A stretch of DNA of 64,000 bases from Symsagittifera roscoffensis (GCF_963678635.1 NC_087067.1:1300001-1364000), one strand, 5' to 3'; counted from the first letter of the stretch, positions 17,301 to 26,858 are shown. Made by a program: numbers and translations. Notes: generated by a model from the sequence alone, not told the origin.

Positions 17301-20300
17301 AGCCTCTTCTTTGAACGCCACTTTCTTTTTCCTAACCTTGGTCTGTTCCAGAATGTCCTCGGGGATTCTGTCAACTAGTGACCGCACGACGTCCTTGCTA
17401 TCAGCCACGCTCTCTGTTGAGGAGTCAGTATTATTCACTGTCTCTTGTTTCCGAAGTATGGTGACTTCCGGTTCCTCTTGACCCTTCTCCTGGATCACGG
17501 GTTTGTCATCCGATAGTTTCTCAAGCAGCCTCATTAAGTCTTCACCTATTCGGGCAGTTCCCGCCTCCACCTGGTTGAGGTCATAACCTTTTGCCTTGAG
17601 CGTTTCCCTCACGATCTTGGACTTGAGCATTGTTCCTACCGGAATCCTTCTGCTTTTCTTCAAGATGGTCTTTTCTGGATGTTCTTTAGGTAATTCCGGG
17701 TGATCTTCAATCGGTTTGCCTGATTTGTCCAGCCATCTCGTGAGTGGAAGACTGTCGTACGTTTCCTTGTCCATGAAGGAGAAGCCATCTTTGATCTCAG
17801 GTCTGTCCGCCTCTCTTTGTTCTTGTCTCTCGTAGAACTCCGTCTTCTTACTCAAGCTGTCGGCATTCTGATGTTTGTCTCGTGTTCTATGCTCAATTAT
17901 CATATTGTATCCGTCTAGGCGAACTATCCACCTCCCGATGTAACTCTGGTCCATCGAGTACGTTTTCAGCCAGCTTAGTGCTCGGTTGTCGACTCGCAAC
18001 TTAAATGGCTCACTGCCCAGGTACGCCCTGTACTTTTCAACAAAGGTAACCACCGCAAACATCTCTGCCTTCGGTGCTCCGTACTTCATTTCCGTGTCAC
18101 TCAGGACTTTGCTCCCGTAAGCTATTGGTCTCAAGACTGTTTTCCCATTCCACTCTTGTTCTTGATGGAGGATTCCTGAAATCGCAACTACCGACGCATC
18201 CGTGTCCAGCACGTACATCCCTTTCTCAGTCGGCATCCCCAGTACTGGTGCCTCACATAGCTCTTTCTTTATCCTCTGGAATGCATGCTCTGCTGTGTTG
18301 TTCCATGTGAACTTCTTGCCCTTGTGCCTCATCAATTGTTGCATCGGGTACACCTTTTCCGCGTAGCCTTTGATGAACTCTCTGTAGTAGTTAGCGAAGC
18401 CCAGAAAGCTCATCAACTGGTGTTCCGTCTTTGGTGACTTCCAGGTTAGGACTGCCTCCACGGCGTCTGGATCAGGTCTGATGCCGTGCTTGTCTACCAT
18501 CCTGCCCAAGTATTTAATTGAGTCCTTGAGTATCTCGCACTTTGATGGTTTACACTTTAGCCCCGATCTTTTCATGCACGCGAACACCTCGTCAAGTCTC
18601 TCAATGTGGTCTTCTAGTGTTGGCGTTGCTATTACCACGTCATCCACGTAGCACATTACCAGATTGCCATACTTTTTTGTTACGCCTATCAGCGCGTGTG
18701 CCATCAATCGCTGAAACGTGGCTGTGGCATTGCAAAGTCCAAACGGCATCCGTTTCCATTGAAACAGACCCAACTCGCAGGCAAACCCTGTCTTGTCCCT
18801 GTCCTGCTTCCGTAGTGGTACCTGCCAAAAGGCCGAGCCTAAATCAAGGGTCGTAAAAAATTTTGCATCACCTAACTTCGAGAGGCTCTCATCAATCCTA
18901 GGTATGGGATAGGCATCCTTCACCGTGACGGAGTTCAGGTATCGAAAGTCACAACAAAACCTTAACTGGTCGCCTTTCTTTTTGGCCATTACTACTCCAC
19001 ACGCCCACGGTGACTTGGATGGTTCTATCATGTCATACTCTAGTAACGTTTCGATTTCTTTTCTACACGCGTCCGATTTGTGTGGGGTCATTCGCCTCGC
19101 CCCCTCCCTGTGTGGTACCGCGTTTTCCTCTAATTCTATTTCATGCTCAACAAAATTACAACACCCGATATCCGCCTTATGCCTCGAAAAAACTTCCTCG
19201 TTCCGCTCTAGTACGTCCTTGATGGCTTCGAGCTGTTCATCTTTCAGTTTGCCCCTTAAATGTTCAATCTCCGGCAGCACCGGTTTATCAGTCTGCATTT
19301 CATCTAGTGTGGGTCGCTCTGGAAAGTTCGAACAGCTCGACAGCCCATCATCCGTTTCTGACTTAAGTGATTTAATAAGACCTGATGAATCTTTTATTTT
19401 CTGCAATCGTCTCAAGATACAAATTTTGTCCCTGTGATTGGGACAATCAACAACTTCATTTTGTTTTGAGTTCTCAATCGTTTCATATCGAGTTTTAACC
19501 GGTAAAGCATATCCCAGTTTCCTCCCTCTCTGTATCGTGATCGGTATATCAAGGGTATTCAACAAGACACTGACGCAGAGGCCGCTCTTCGTTATCGAGA
19601 ATGATCTTCCTAAAACAGCAGCACTTTGACTATTAGGATTCGGAACTATACACACTTGCTTGTTGTCACTTAGTTCATTGTAATTTTTCATCCTCAAGCT
19701 TACGATTGCCGCTTCATTAGCTTTTAGCCTCACCCTCCTACTCAAGAATACCGGTGCTTTGTTTTCATTTGCCATTATTAAATTTACCGGTTCGATTGCG
19801 TACCTCCTATCCGGGTTCCGTATCCTGAACATTGCGTTATTTAGATCAATCGTTACGTCGAAATTCCTGATGAAGTCTCTTCCCAAAATGAATTGGTCAG
19901 ACTCATCTAGGTTTTCTACTACAAGAAAACTCATCCACAGGTTACGTTCCCCCAGATTGAGCGCTATTATCGGCGTTCTGCCTAACACGCGCAGGGCTCC
20001 TTTGTTCGCAGCCGACAACCGTATTCTCGAATCTATCAAGTCATCTTTGTTGAAGCCCATTCGTTCCCAAGTTTCGATTGGTATGACACTCAAGACCGCT
20101 CCCGTGTCAAGTAACCCACGTAACTGAGTCTTCTTGCCACTTATGTCTAGCACGTGCCCTGTCACATCTGCCTCTGTCCCAATGTGCATTGCATCTTCTT
20201 CAAGCATGGCGCAGTGTCCAATCGATCTCACTTTCAATTCTTCTTTCCCTACGTAGATTTGCCCAATTAGGTCTTCGTCACATGTTATCATCGTTCTGGT

Positions 20301-23069
20301 ATAGATGTTGATCCCATCTATATTTAGCATCACCTCGTGTGGACCATAAGCTTCAGTATACCTATTATCAACACGTACCGACTTGCTGCCCCCTCTCGTG
20401 AGTAGTGCTCTCAACGCTCTAGAAGTCGTTTGTGGGCTTATACAACTCAAGTAATCTGCGTACACGTCAATGTGCATTATTGTCTGGTCGCTCGGTTCGC
20501 TCAAGTTTCTGGTTACCTCGTGGCCGCCCACTGTGATTATCGACATTATTCTAGCCCCGATTTTCGATATGCCGAATGGCTTTCCCGTCACCATTTTTAC
20601 AGTGTTACAATTCCCGGTCTTTGTTGAGCCTGATACGGCCTCTGGTGTTGGGTTTGATTCGGTTAATGCTTCGTTAAAATTCTTTCTTTCGATCTCCAGT
20701 TTTAGTCGTTGCTCTATTTCTTTCGCAGCCAGATCCTGCTTCACTTTGTTGATGGCCTCCGCTGCCGCCTTCTCGTAATCTATTTCTGGGGCTTTCTTCG
20801 CCGTGGCCTCTGCTGCACTACCACATTGTGTTACAGCTTTCACTGTTTTCGTTGGTAGCTCTACATTTGGTCCCTCGAGTTTTTTCGTCTCAAATTCAAC
20901 CTGTCTGTTTCTCTGGTTCTGCACTGCTGCCAATGCCAACTTGTGTTTTGGATGACTCTGATTCTTGACCGCTTCCCAGAACAACGGACAGTCCATCCTG
21001 AAGTGCCCCTCTTGGTTACAGAAGAAGCATCTCGCACCTATTTTGATGATCAAGCCACTATAGAACTCGTATTCTTCCATCTGGCTCATATCTTCCTCAT
21101 CGGGTGCATATCCCAAACTCTTCATGCCCTGTTTGAATGTCGTGCAATCCGCCACATGATGATCAACTGACCCGCAGTTAGCACACGACCTGCGTTTGTC
21201 CATGTCATCTCTAGGTTTGTACCATGACGACCTTTGTGGCTGACTCCCCCCTTGGGTGTTCCTGTTGTCTGAGTACGAGTATTTCTTGGGTTTCATCAGC
21301 ATGTATTCTCTTGACTTCTGCCTCATCTCTTCTGGAGTTGGCGCACTATCTTTCGACAATGTGTAATACGTTGCTAACATCGTTCTCAAGTCATCACTCT
21401 TTACCCCATCAATGAACTTTGAGGCTATGCTGAAGTTTCTTCTGTTGGTAGATTCTTCTGGGTCACTCCTTCTTCTCAAGCTCTCGAGATCATCTAGGAA
21501 CCTGTCTATCGATTCTTCATCTCTCTGTCTCCTTTTTTCAAATCGCATCATCGCTTGATGACCCTTCATGCCTGAGCCGAATCTGTTCAACAGTATTTCA
21601 AAGATTTTGTCCGCGGTATCGCGTTCTTCTTCTTTCTTCGCAACCACGCATTTTAATGCCGTGCCTTCTAAATTGCTGAGTATGGCTGTGCATGCTTGTC
21701 TTTCATCGTTCAAGTTGTCCTGTTCTAGGTGTAGTCTCATCACTTCCACCCAAGTATCAATGCATCCATCAGAGTCATCTTTGAATTCTTTTGGCTTCTT
21801 GAATGTTTTTCTGGATTTTCCCTCTCTTCTATCATTCGAGTCCGTGTTCCTTGTGGCGAAGGCCTCTAGAGTTCTATTCATCATTTCCCAAGTGTTTGCC
21901 CATGTCATAGCATCCGGTCCTGCGTTGCTGTTAGTTGTTGAGTCCCCCGGACCAGTCGTTGTACTCGACGTTCCATTCTTCATTATTGTTTTCGCAGCTG
22001 TTGGTGCTATGCTCACCGTGTCCCGGGTTAAGGGCAACGGTGTCGATTGCCGTTTGTTCCTTTGTGGTTCCACAAAGTCAACTCTGGTGCCTTGCGTACG
22101 ATCCGCTGCCGGTCTTTCTTGTGAAGTAGAATTTCTCAAGATTGCATCCAATTTCGCCTGTATTGCACACGAACTTTCTGCCTGATTCTTGCTCATTGTG
22201 TCCATTCTCTTTTCCAGGCTACCTAATTGGCTGTTGACATCATCATATCGGTTTTTCAACTGTTGCATATCTTTTTTGATGTTCTTATCTCGTTCTTCAT
22301 TGGTGGCTTCTACCTTGTCTGACATCTCCTTGAGTCTCTCATCTGTTGCCTTAGCCAGGTTAAAATAACTATCCAGATACTCGTGTTTGTTGTATCTTAA
22401 TTCTTTTCTTATCACCTCTCTGTCCTCTTCGCTGTGCTTCAGTTTTTTGTCGATCTGATTCAGTTTCGCCATCAAGTCACCTAGCTCAATAGTTGCCTCT
22501 TCATGGTCAGCCGTCGGTCTGTCTTTGGCCGTAGCTTCTGCTTTAGTCTGTTCCTCTCTTGGATTGGCTTCTGTCGTCTTCGTGCTCACTGTCCCAAATG
22601 TTCGTGCTCTTTCAGCTTTTGGTTCTTCAGTCATGTTTTCTTTCGTTTTTATTCCGACCATCATCGCCAACCTTTCTGTAAAAGATGTCTTTTTTACTTG
22701 AGAGTCTTCTTTCACCGTTTCTTCGGTGTTGCCTATTGCATCTTCCACATTGTCTATTGGTGAGAACTCTATGGGTTTCGGGTTTGGTTCTTCTGCATTG
22801 GGCATTGGAGTTGACTCCGTCGCAATTTTCCCTGTTTCATCCACACTTTGATCGGGTGTCTCTAGATCAATCTCGATGGTGGGTTCTACTCGTTCCCCTT
22901 CTGTGCCCTCTTTTGCTCTGTTCTCCGTTGTACTCCTTGTACTGACCAGGTTAACTGAAAAGCTCTTCTTTGTTATCTTCGGACCCATTGATGTTGCTTT
23001 GCGTAGCGACGAATTATATTTTGCTTCGGTAGATCTTTTTTCAGCTACCGGTACCCTGCTCCGCCTCAT
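14364..23069 (-). CDS. gag-pol: Element A gag-pol polyprotein (Ty3/gypsy, Cer1-like single frame) with C-terminal macro-like region
   Basis: 2901 codons from ATG 23067-23069, uninterrupted. Order by approximate residue: basic N-terminus; coiled coil 190-300; gag capsid-like region 425-600; two CCHC zinc knuckles (CX2CX4HX4C) at 628 and 681; aspartic protease with DTGA at 988; reverse transcriptase with catalytic Asp in TLDLG at 1409 and YVDD at 1474; RNase H starting with DTDAS at 1622; a long acidic insert; integrase with HHCC zinc site 2164-2198 and catalytic D2230, D2289, E2325 (D-58-D-35-E); a WRGPF chromatin-type module; an acidic extension; and from about 2790 a macro-like domain. All catalytic residues seen are intact. 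Cer1 of C. elegans also has one gag-pol frame but is shorter. The protein would build particles, copy the RNA and integrate the DNA. Confidence 0.93.
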   Translation of the reverse strand: MRRSRVPVAEKRSTEAKYNSSLRKATSMGPKITKKSFSVNLVSTRSTTENRAKEGTEGERVEPTIEIDLETPDQSVDETGKIATESTPMPNAEEPNPKPIEFSPIDNVEDAIGNTEETVKEDSQVKKTSFTERLAMMVGIKTKENMTEEPKAERARTFGTVSTKTTEANPREEQTKAEATAKDRPTADHEEATIELGDLMAKLNQIDKKLKHSEEDREVIRKELRYNKHEYLDSYFNLAKATDERLKEMSDKVEATNEERDKNIKKDMQQLKNRYDDVNSQLGSLEKRMDTMSKNQAESSCAIQAKLDAILRNSTSQERPAADRTQGTRVDFVEPQRNKRQSTPLPLTRDTVSIAPTAAKTIMKNGTSSTTTGPGDSTTNSNAGPDAMTWANTWEMMNRTLEAFATRNTDSNDRREGKSRKTFKKPKEFKDDSDGCIDTWVEVMRLHLEQDNLNDERQACTAILSNLEGTALKCVVAKKEEERDTADKIFEILLNRFGSGMKGHQAMMRFEKRRQRDEESIDRFLDDLESLRRRSDPEESTNRRNFSIASKFIDGVKSDDLRTMLATYYTLSKDSAPTPEEMRQKSREYMLMKPKKYSYSDNRNTQGGSQPQRSSWYKPRDDMDKRRSCANCGSVDHHVADCTTFKQGMKSLGYAPDEEDMSQMEEYEFYSGLIIKIGARCFFCNQEGHFRMDCPLFWEAVKNQSHPKHKLALAAVQNQRNRQVEFETKKLEGPNVELPTKTVKAVTQCGSAAEATAKKAPEIDYEKAAAEAINKVKQDLAAKEIEQRLKLEIERKNFNEALTESNPTPEAVSGSTKTGNCNTVKMVTGKPFGISKIGARIMSIITVGGHEVTRNLSEPSDQTIMHIDVYADYLSCISPQTTSRALRALLTRGGSKSVRVDNRYTEAYGPHEVMLNIDGINIYTRTMITCDEDLIGQIYVGKEELKVRSIGHCAMLEEDAMHIGTEADVTGHVLDISGKKTQLRGLLDTGAVLSVIPIETWERMGFNKDDLIDSRIRLSAANKGALRVLGRTPIIALNLGERNLWMSFLVVENLDESDQFILGRDFIRNFDVTIDLNNAMFRIRNPDRRYAIEPVNLIMANENKAPVFLSRRVRLKANEAAIVSLRMKNYNELSDNKQVCIVPNPNSQSAAVLGRSFSITKSGLCVSVLLNTLDIPITIQRGRKLGYALPVKTRYETIENSKQNEVVDCPNHRDKICILRRLQKIKDSSGLIKSLKSETDDGLSSCSNFPERPTLDEMQTDKPVLPEIEHLRGKLKDEQLEAIKDVLERNEEVFSRHKADIGCCNFVEHEIELEENAVPHREGARRMTPHKSDACRKEIETLLEYDMIEPSKSPWACGVVMAKKKGDQLRFCCDFRYLNSVTVKDAYPIPRIDESLSKLGDAKFFTTLDLGSAFWQVPLRKQDRDKTGFACELGLFQWKRMPFGLCNATATFQRLMAHALIGVTKKYGNLVMCYVDDVVIATPTLEDHIERLDEVFACMKRSGLKCKPSKCEILKDSIKYLGRMVDKHGIRPDPDAVEAVLTWKSPKTEHQLMSFLGFANYYREFIKGYAEKVYPMQQLMRHKGKKFTWNNTAEHAFQRIKKELCEAPVLGMPTEKGMYVLDTDASVVAISGILHQEQEWNGKTVLRPIAYGSKVLSDTEMKYGAPKAEMFAVVTFVEKYRAYLGSEPFKLRVDNRALSWLKTYSMDQSYIGRWIVRLDGYNMIIEHRTRDKHQNADSLSKKTEFYERQEQREADRPEIKDGFSFMDKETYDSLPLTRWLDKSGKPIEDHPELPKEHPEKTILKKSRRIPVGTMLKSKIVRETLKAKGYDLNQVEAGTARIGEDLMRLLEKLSDDKPVIQEKGQEEPEVTILRKQETVNNTDSSTESVADSKDVVRSLVDRIPEDILEQTKVRKKKVAFKEEAEHLGLDQESGEWSRFMEEEGTGEGKLSGEREDWDKDSDESSEDQDSLWMILAEEKIRQHDRELQTDPSSGTYNLDTEEVRGGEELEKIAVSRKPFRELSCNSNVRTNLVPEDDMKIVKRMICVKLSDDIHNPGEMNGQIMALKEHVKARYRLSDLIRAQKNDKMTSNLSKWIQSGVKEKGELEEDSYKILSQFYKERKDLLYHTADGVVACKRRDEEKVLHKHNLIILPQLYQTEVLFRSHDQMGHQGIDKVQQRILHRFDWPGMRKACERWVNACLACLQVKDPRKMKFPLKSVDSSEFNEVVQIDHQKICMTESGYNQILVIIDHFTKLAEAVPCQTASAEETCDHLITHWISRYGCPMKFQSDNGKAFVGDLTKELMKRSHIAQAHSTTYHPQTNGLVERQNRTLVNMLRVYCSRYMTDWDKYLPQVVGAYNSTQHSTTGISPFMMLTGRERAMPLTFFYPEYEGKKTSPQAYVKEAIKRQHELNELCRRNTAQAQMRQRKKYDEKILQAKPYEVGQYVWVFQNVIPPKGTKKLLKKWRGPFMITEVHQQGRFYRLSTGRAAHYENLKPHVPSPEDWCLPKDMEGLEYLVVEPACEVNEKGTREKNDGNENLSLDDNEKIEVESEAGSFAEEDWNDPEQDEVPKWMEPDRPISPGTRTGNRKRTGMRYNRYGDDFLIDKIQPDKLGEELLSAGELEADEEWQVIDDGGHYPQEDYSTPEMETDLEQSEIERRENTNLRILEWVRDVKDEGHGGQSIQQVDVSAEKHKKSEDPLFGWTATDRPLDIPPDNSDPTTSTGTSINIFVRGVGVGLTHTENLMIKKLKEVRETSELELEEEEPETNIGRNFKTKFEIPNQYSENIMITDSDFILSNRTSAICITADMSFKSRLEADFKREYQNVEFLFRQRPGLGGMAALPPSVAQVPGKYLCFLVTRVNDRNTIDPEHVMLALTRLRDFKIERGIQRSQCRCMTQTGAN

Positions 23070-23339
23070 TATTTACAATTGTTGTTATTTACAGTATTAT
23101 TATCTACAAAATTTCTACCCTAAGGTTAAAAACTCTAAGTAAAAAGAAATTGAAAATTCGCTAAAAACAATTTTTCTTAAACTTTTGAAAACTTTTATGT
23201 GTTAGGTTAGGATAGGGAATGTGTTGTTATAATTGGTTACTTCAACCTAACTTAGTACTCTTGTAGTACCTCCTTCCTAATACTGTTCCAAGACTTTCTG
23301 TCTACCGTCCCAAGACTATTCAATGTTGTCCCAGTACTT

Positions 23340-24030
23340 CTTATTGGTATCCTCAGACCAATGTCCCAAGACCAACGTCCCTAGACCAACGTCCCAAGAC
23401 CAACGTCCCAAGACTAACGTCCCGAGACCAATGTCCCAAGACTAACGTCCCAAGACTAATGTCCCAAGACCAATGGCCCAAGACCAACGTCCCAAGACTA
23501 ACGTCCCAAGACCAATGGCCCAAGACCAACGTCCCAAGACTAATGTCCCAAGACCAACGTCCCAAGACTACCGTCCCAAGACCAATGGCCCAAGACTAAC
23601 GTCCCAAGACCAATGGCCCAAGACCAACGTCCCAAGACTAATGTCCCAAGACCAACGTCCCAAGACTAACGTCCCAAGACCAATGGCCAAAGACCAACGT
23701 CCCAAGACTAATGTCCCAAGACCAATGGCCCAAGACCAACGTCCCAAGACTAATGTCCCAAGACCAACGTCCCAAGACTAACGTCCCAAGACCAACGTCC
23801 CAAGACTAACGTCCCAAGACCAATGGTCCAAGACCAACGTCCCAAGACTAATGTTCCAAGACCAACGTCCCAAGACTAACGTCCCAAGACCAATGGCCCA
23901 AGACTGTTTCGTACCAAGACTGCTCTGGTCCAAGACTGCCCCAAGGCTGCACTGTCCCAAGACTGTGTTGCCCCAAGACTGTCCCCAGACTGCAATGTCC
24001 CAAGACTTCTTTGGTACTGTCCCAAGACTC
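23340..24030. repeat. 14-bp minisatellite in the leader of element A
   Basis: About 48 tandem copies of CCCAAGACYAAYGT and its variant CCCAAGACCAATGG, becoming irregular after about 23905. Long open frames on both strands here are translations of the repeat and are not counted as genes. Confidence 0.97.
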
Positions 24031-24905
24031 GTCACTGAATGTCTGGATATCGGATCTCTTTCTTCTTCGTTTTAGGGACTTCTTGATTCACTGTACCTTG
24101 TACCACCACTCAAGCTCTAGTGAAAATTTTACCAAAAACCCTCTCTTAAGGGCCAAATGCTAACCCCCCTTTTTGAATTACCTCTTTTTCTATGTTCCAA
24201 GTAACTTAAAACCAAAACCTGTGCGCAGGTATCTTGTGATCACCTGTTCGTATAAAAACCAATCGCAAATCCTCACCAAAATGCAACAATATATGTATAT
24301 AAAAAAAATTTTTAAACAAGAAAAATAATAAAACAGAGAAATCAACCCACCTAAAATTCAAAGGAGACAAATGTCGACCTTCTGTCGAAAAAAAAAATTG
24401 TCTGGTACCTAACTGCCACGCGTTTTCCTCCCCCCACTAGCGATCTTATGGTACCAATCCAACCAACGTACCAATCTTAACTCGAGTCAAATTTTGGAGA
24501 TCCACCTATTATTACCAACGCGTGTTGATGGCTAATGTAACTAAATCAACGATGTCGATTAATTAGTTACTCTAATTTCCCCCCTTTTTTACAATTTACA
24601 ACCGCCAACCTCTAACCTAACCAGCCCCCCTACTAACCTCCCCCCTCTTTAGCCCCCCTCTTAAGCCGAAAAATCACTTAAGCGCCAGGTGCTAAACCTC
24701 TCGAGAGAAAACCGTAGACCTGTTTCCAGGCCTGCTTGAGTAAAAACTGCCTCAAAACAATGGGACTCCGCTTATCCAATTTTACACTTATTTCCTATAA
24801 TGTAATGTGGATTCTAACGATACCCGTTGCTCGACTTGAGAACACCCCTGTGCGTCCTCTTGTAGTGGTCCTGTGCTGGTTGTCTCTCTTCTGCACTTGA
24901 CAGCA

Positions 24906-25030
24906 GAACCACTTTCCCACTCGACTGGTCACCTCTTCCAATCAAGTCTCCTAGTGGTCCGTTTCGATCCTTGTGAACCACTTTCCCACTCGACTGGTCA
25001 CCCTTTCCAGTCAAGTCTCCTAGTGGTCCG
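24906..25030. repeat. Direct repeat, 56 bp, period 69, in the leader
   Basis: Two copies (24906-24961 and 24975-25030) differing at about three positions and containing CCCACTCGACTGGTCACC. A related pair is visible in element C at about 33400-33510, so it is a conserved leader feature. Confidence 0.85.
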
Positions 25031-25423
25031 GTTGGGTCGCAATCTATCTGAAAACCCTTAACAACGCCCCCCACTCGGGCACCTTACTGAAGTCACTGGT
25101 TTAAATTGCTAGATTGATCGAAGCGATCGGTCTTATAAAACAGTATGTGTATACTATTTAATTAATACAAAGGTTTGATCCAACTAATTTGGTATCAAAG
25201 TCACTGTCTTTTTTCGTTTTATGGTTTTTGTTCCTATTTGTATTCTTTTTTGCTCGTGTTTTTGTCCCCCTAGTTGCCCCACTTCACTCGGTTAGCTAAG
25301 CCTCGTTCGGAGAGCGTACCAGGAAGTTTTCTTGAGTTTTCTTAAAAAGCTATCACGGTACAACCGGAAGGTTTACACGTTCCCGCTGAACCGTACCACC
25401 GGTACTCTAGAATGGGCATGTAG

Positions 25424-25457
25424 CCCGGAGCTGTGTCAAGCCCGGAGCTGTGTCAAG
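25424..25457. repeat. Exact 17-bp tandem repeat
   Basis: CCCGGAGCTGTGTCAAG occurs twice in a row. Element C has the unit once at the corresponding place, so the duplication is specific to A. Confidence 0.95.
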
Positions 25458-25491
25458 TGGGTTCGACTCCGTAGTCATGATGTCGTAAAAA

Positions 25492-25506
25492 CACCCAGGA
25501 GCGCCA
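25492..25506 (-). promoter_or_regulatory. Candidate tRNA primer binding site
   Basis: On the - strand TGGCGCTCCTGGGTG begins with the TGG that pairs to a tRNA CCA end, 13 bases inside the 5' LTR. The identical 15 bases stand inside the LTR of element C (about 32928-32942), while the bases around it differ. The spacing from the LTR is larger than usual, and I cannot name the tRNA. Confidence 0.4.
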
Positions 25507-25519
25507 TAAAAACACTATG

Positions 25520-26403
25520 TAACATTCGTCTACTGTAGTCACACATGAGGCTTAAGAAAAATAGGCCCTATAACCATTGGCTCAAGAGTCAGGGACACTA
25601 TCTCTTGTGTTTTTCTACCTCAAGAACGGTCGGAGCCAATTCGGTTCGCTTGCGACATGAGACTGGAACCCGTTACAGCTTGAAGGCCACTACCAAAATA
25701 CCCCCCCACTCTAGAAATAAAAACGTCCCCATACTTAGGTCTCGAAATACCCAAAATACATGAACGCCGTTAAAAACCGGGTCGGAACAATCCGCTTAGT
25801 TACTTTTTATTGGACAGTGGAACTTTGATCCATTTCAGATGGATCAACCTAAAACTCGCCTTATCTCAACATAACTATCATAAAATACACTCGAGAAATA
25901 TAAATTGAGAACTCACATGTCGATGCACTTGAGTATGAGGAATAACTAAAAGATAAGCAGCTTGAGAACTAAATAATATAACTGAATAAGTTTGATGCTA
26001 ATTAGTTTTAACAACAGAAGTAAGTTCTGTCTCAAGAATCAAAGTTTCTGAATGAACCATTGGGACACTCGAGTTGTCCACTCTTCCATTGAATGTTCAC
26101 TCCTTTCCGTTCGAATAGTCTTCCTTTCTCAAGTTTGTATTCTATTCTCCTGTTTTCAGGATGAGACAGCTCTACTCTCTGATTACTCCGTATCGAGAAA
26201 TTGCGAATAGCAATTTCCTGCCTTTTTCTTGAGTAGTTTCCCGCCATTGTTAATTCGGTCGTTCTGATTTTGATTTTTGCGTTTTCAGTTGGTTCGAGAA
26301 AACTGAGCATGACAGGCTCCATTCGAAATTTTTAAAATTAAAACTTCACTCCAAAATTACGTGTTTCTCAAGGTCAAACCTCCAGACATGACCGACTGGC
26401 ACA
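25520..26403 (-). repeat. Element A 5' LTR
   Basis: 884 bp, direct repeat of 5898-6780. Differences seen include an extra C near 25710, A/G in the CAATCCRC stretch, and a few changes near 26050-26140. An AATAAA on the - strand is at 25806-25811. Its outer end is followed by the target duplication AAGTG. Confidence 0.93.
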
Positions 26404-26858
26404 AAGTGGTTTTTATTAAGTTCACTGTATAGGCATTAGGATTAAGTTTTAGGTTAGCTACCAGGAATCATGCCTTATTTAAAAGTGTGAATATGTGATG
26501 CCTATGTGTTATGTTATTGTTAGGATATGTTTTATGTGATGTCTGTATCATAGAGACCTGGAACACTCCAGGTACTGAAGGTGACAGCGCTCATTTGTGT
26601 TATCTTCATAAGTTTGCAGGTGGACGATCCACCTTGGTGCTAATTGTTAACTCAAGAACGAAAAGAGAATTTCAATTTATAGCGTTTGAAAAACATGAAT
26701 AATGTTTTATCCTGGAAATGACGGTTTTAAGTCGTGACTTGCTTTTTAGATCTTGATTGATCCAATTTTGTTTATTGACCTACCTTGAATAATCAAGAGA
26801 ACACGACGACAAGAAACACACAATGGAAAGATGGTTGACACAAATGATTTGATGGACT
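26404..26858 (+). other. Element B: spacer between pol and ORF2 (continues from 5897)
   Basis: Begins with the target duplication and resumes element B. With the 22 bases left of A it gives about 475 bases between the macro-like tail and the ORF2 module, comparable to about 365 in A. A 63-codon open frame at 26511-26702 (ETWNTPGTEGDSAHL, then a FAGGRSTLVLIV strand) looks protein-like, but I cannot place it. Confidence 0.55.

Larger units (their letters stand above)
23070..25519 (-). other. Element A 5' leader
   Basis: About 2.45 kb between the 5' LTR and the gag start, far longer than in ordinary Ty3 elements. It contains the minisatellite at 23340-24030, a stretch of about 850 bases without recognisable features (24036-24900, partly T/C- and A-rich), a 56-bp direct repeat, a 17-bp exact tandem repeat and a primer-binding-site candidate. 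Homologous blocks occur in the same order in element C (32912-34807). Confidence 0.8.
5898..26403 (-). mobile_element. Element A: giant Ty3/gypsy LTR retrotransposon, about 20.5 kb
   Basis: Two direct repeats of 883 and 884 bp (5898-6780 and 25520-26403), differing at about ten positions (roughly 99% identical), bracket the element. The 5-bp sequence AAGTG stands at 5893-5897 and again at 26404-26408 as a target site duplication. All element genes are on the - strand, so the right repeat is the 5' LTR. Order in transcription direction: LTR, 2.45-kb leader with minisatellite, gag-pol (2901 codons) with macro-like tail, ORF2, ORF3, purine-rich tract, LTR. The usual Ty3 element is 5-9 kb, so this one is unusually large. 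It sits inside element B in opposite orientation. Confidence 0.92.

Noticed and set aside
23340-24030. CRISPR-like array
   Set aside because: The units are contiguous 14-bp repeats without unique spacers, in an evident eukaryotic retroelement leader.
23353-24035. Long open frames on both strands (repetitive Gly/Leu/Trp or Pro/Lys/Asn proteins)
   Set aside because: They are translations of the 14-bp minisatellite; a period not divisible by three with no stops gives open frames automatically.
25430-25510. tRNA gene suggested by GGGTTCGACTCC near a CCA
   Set aside because: The arms do not pair into a cloverleaf, and the segment lies in the primer-site region of a retroelement leader.
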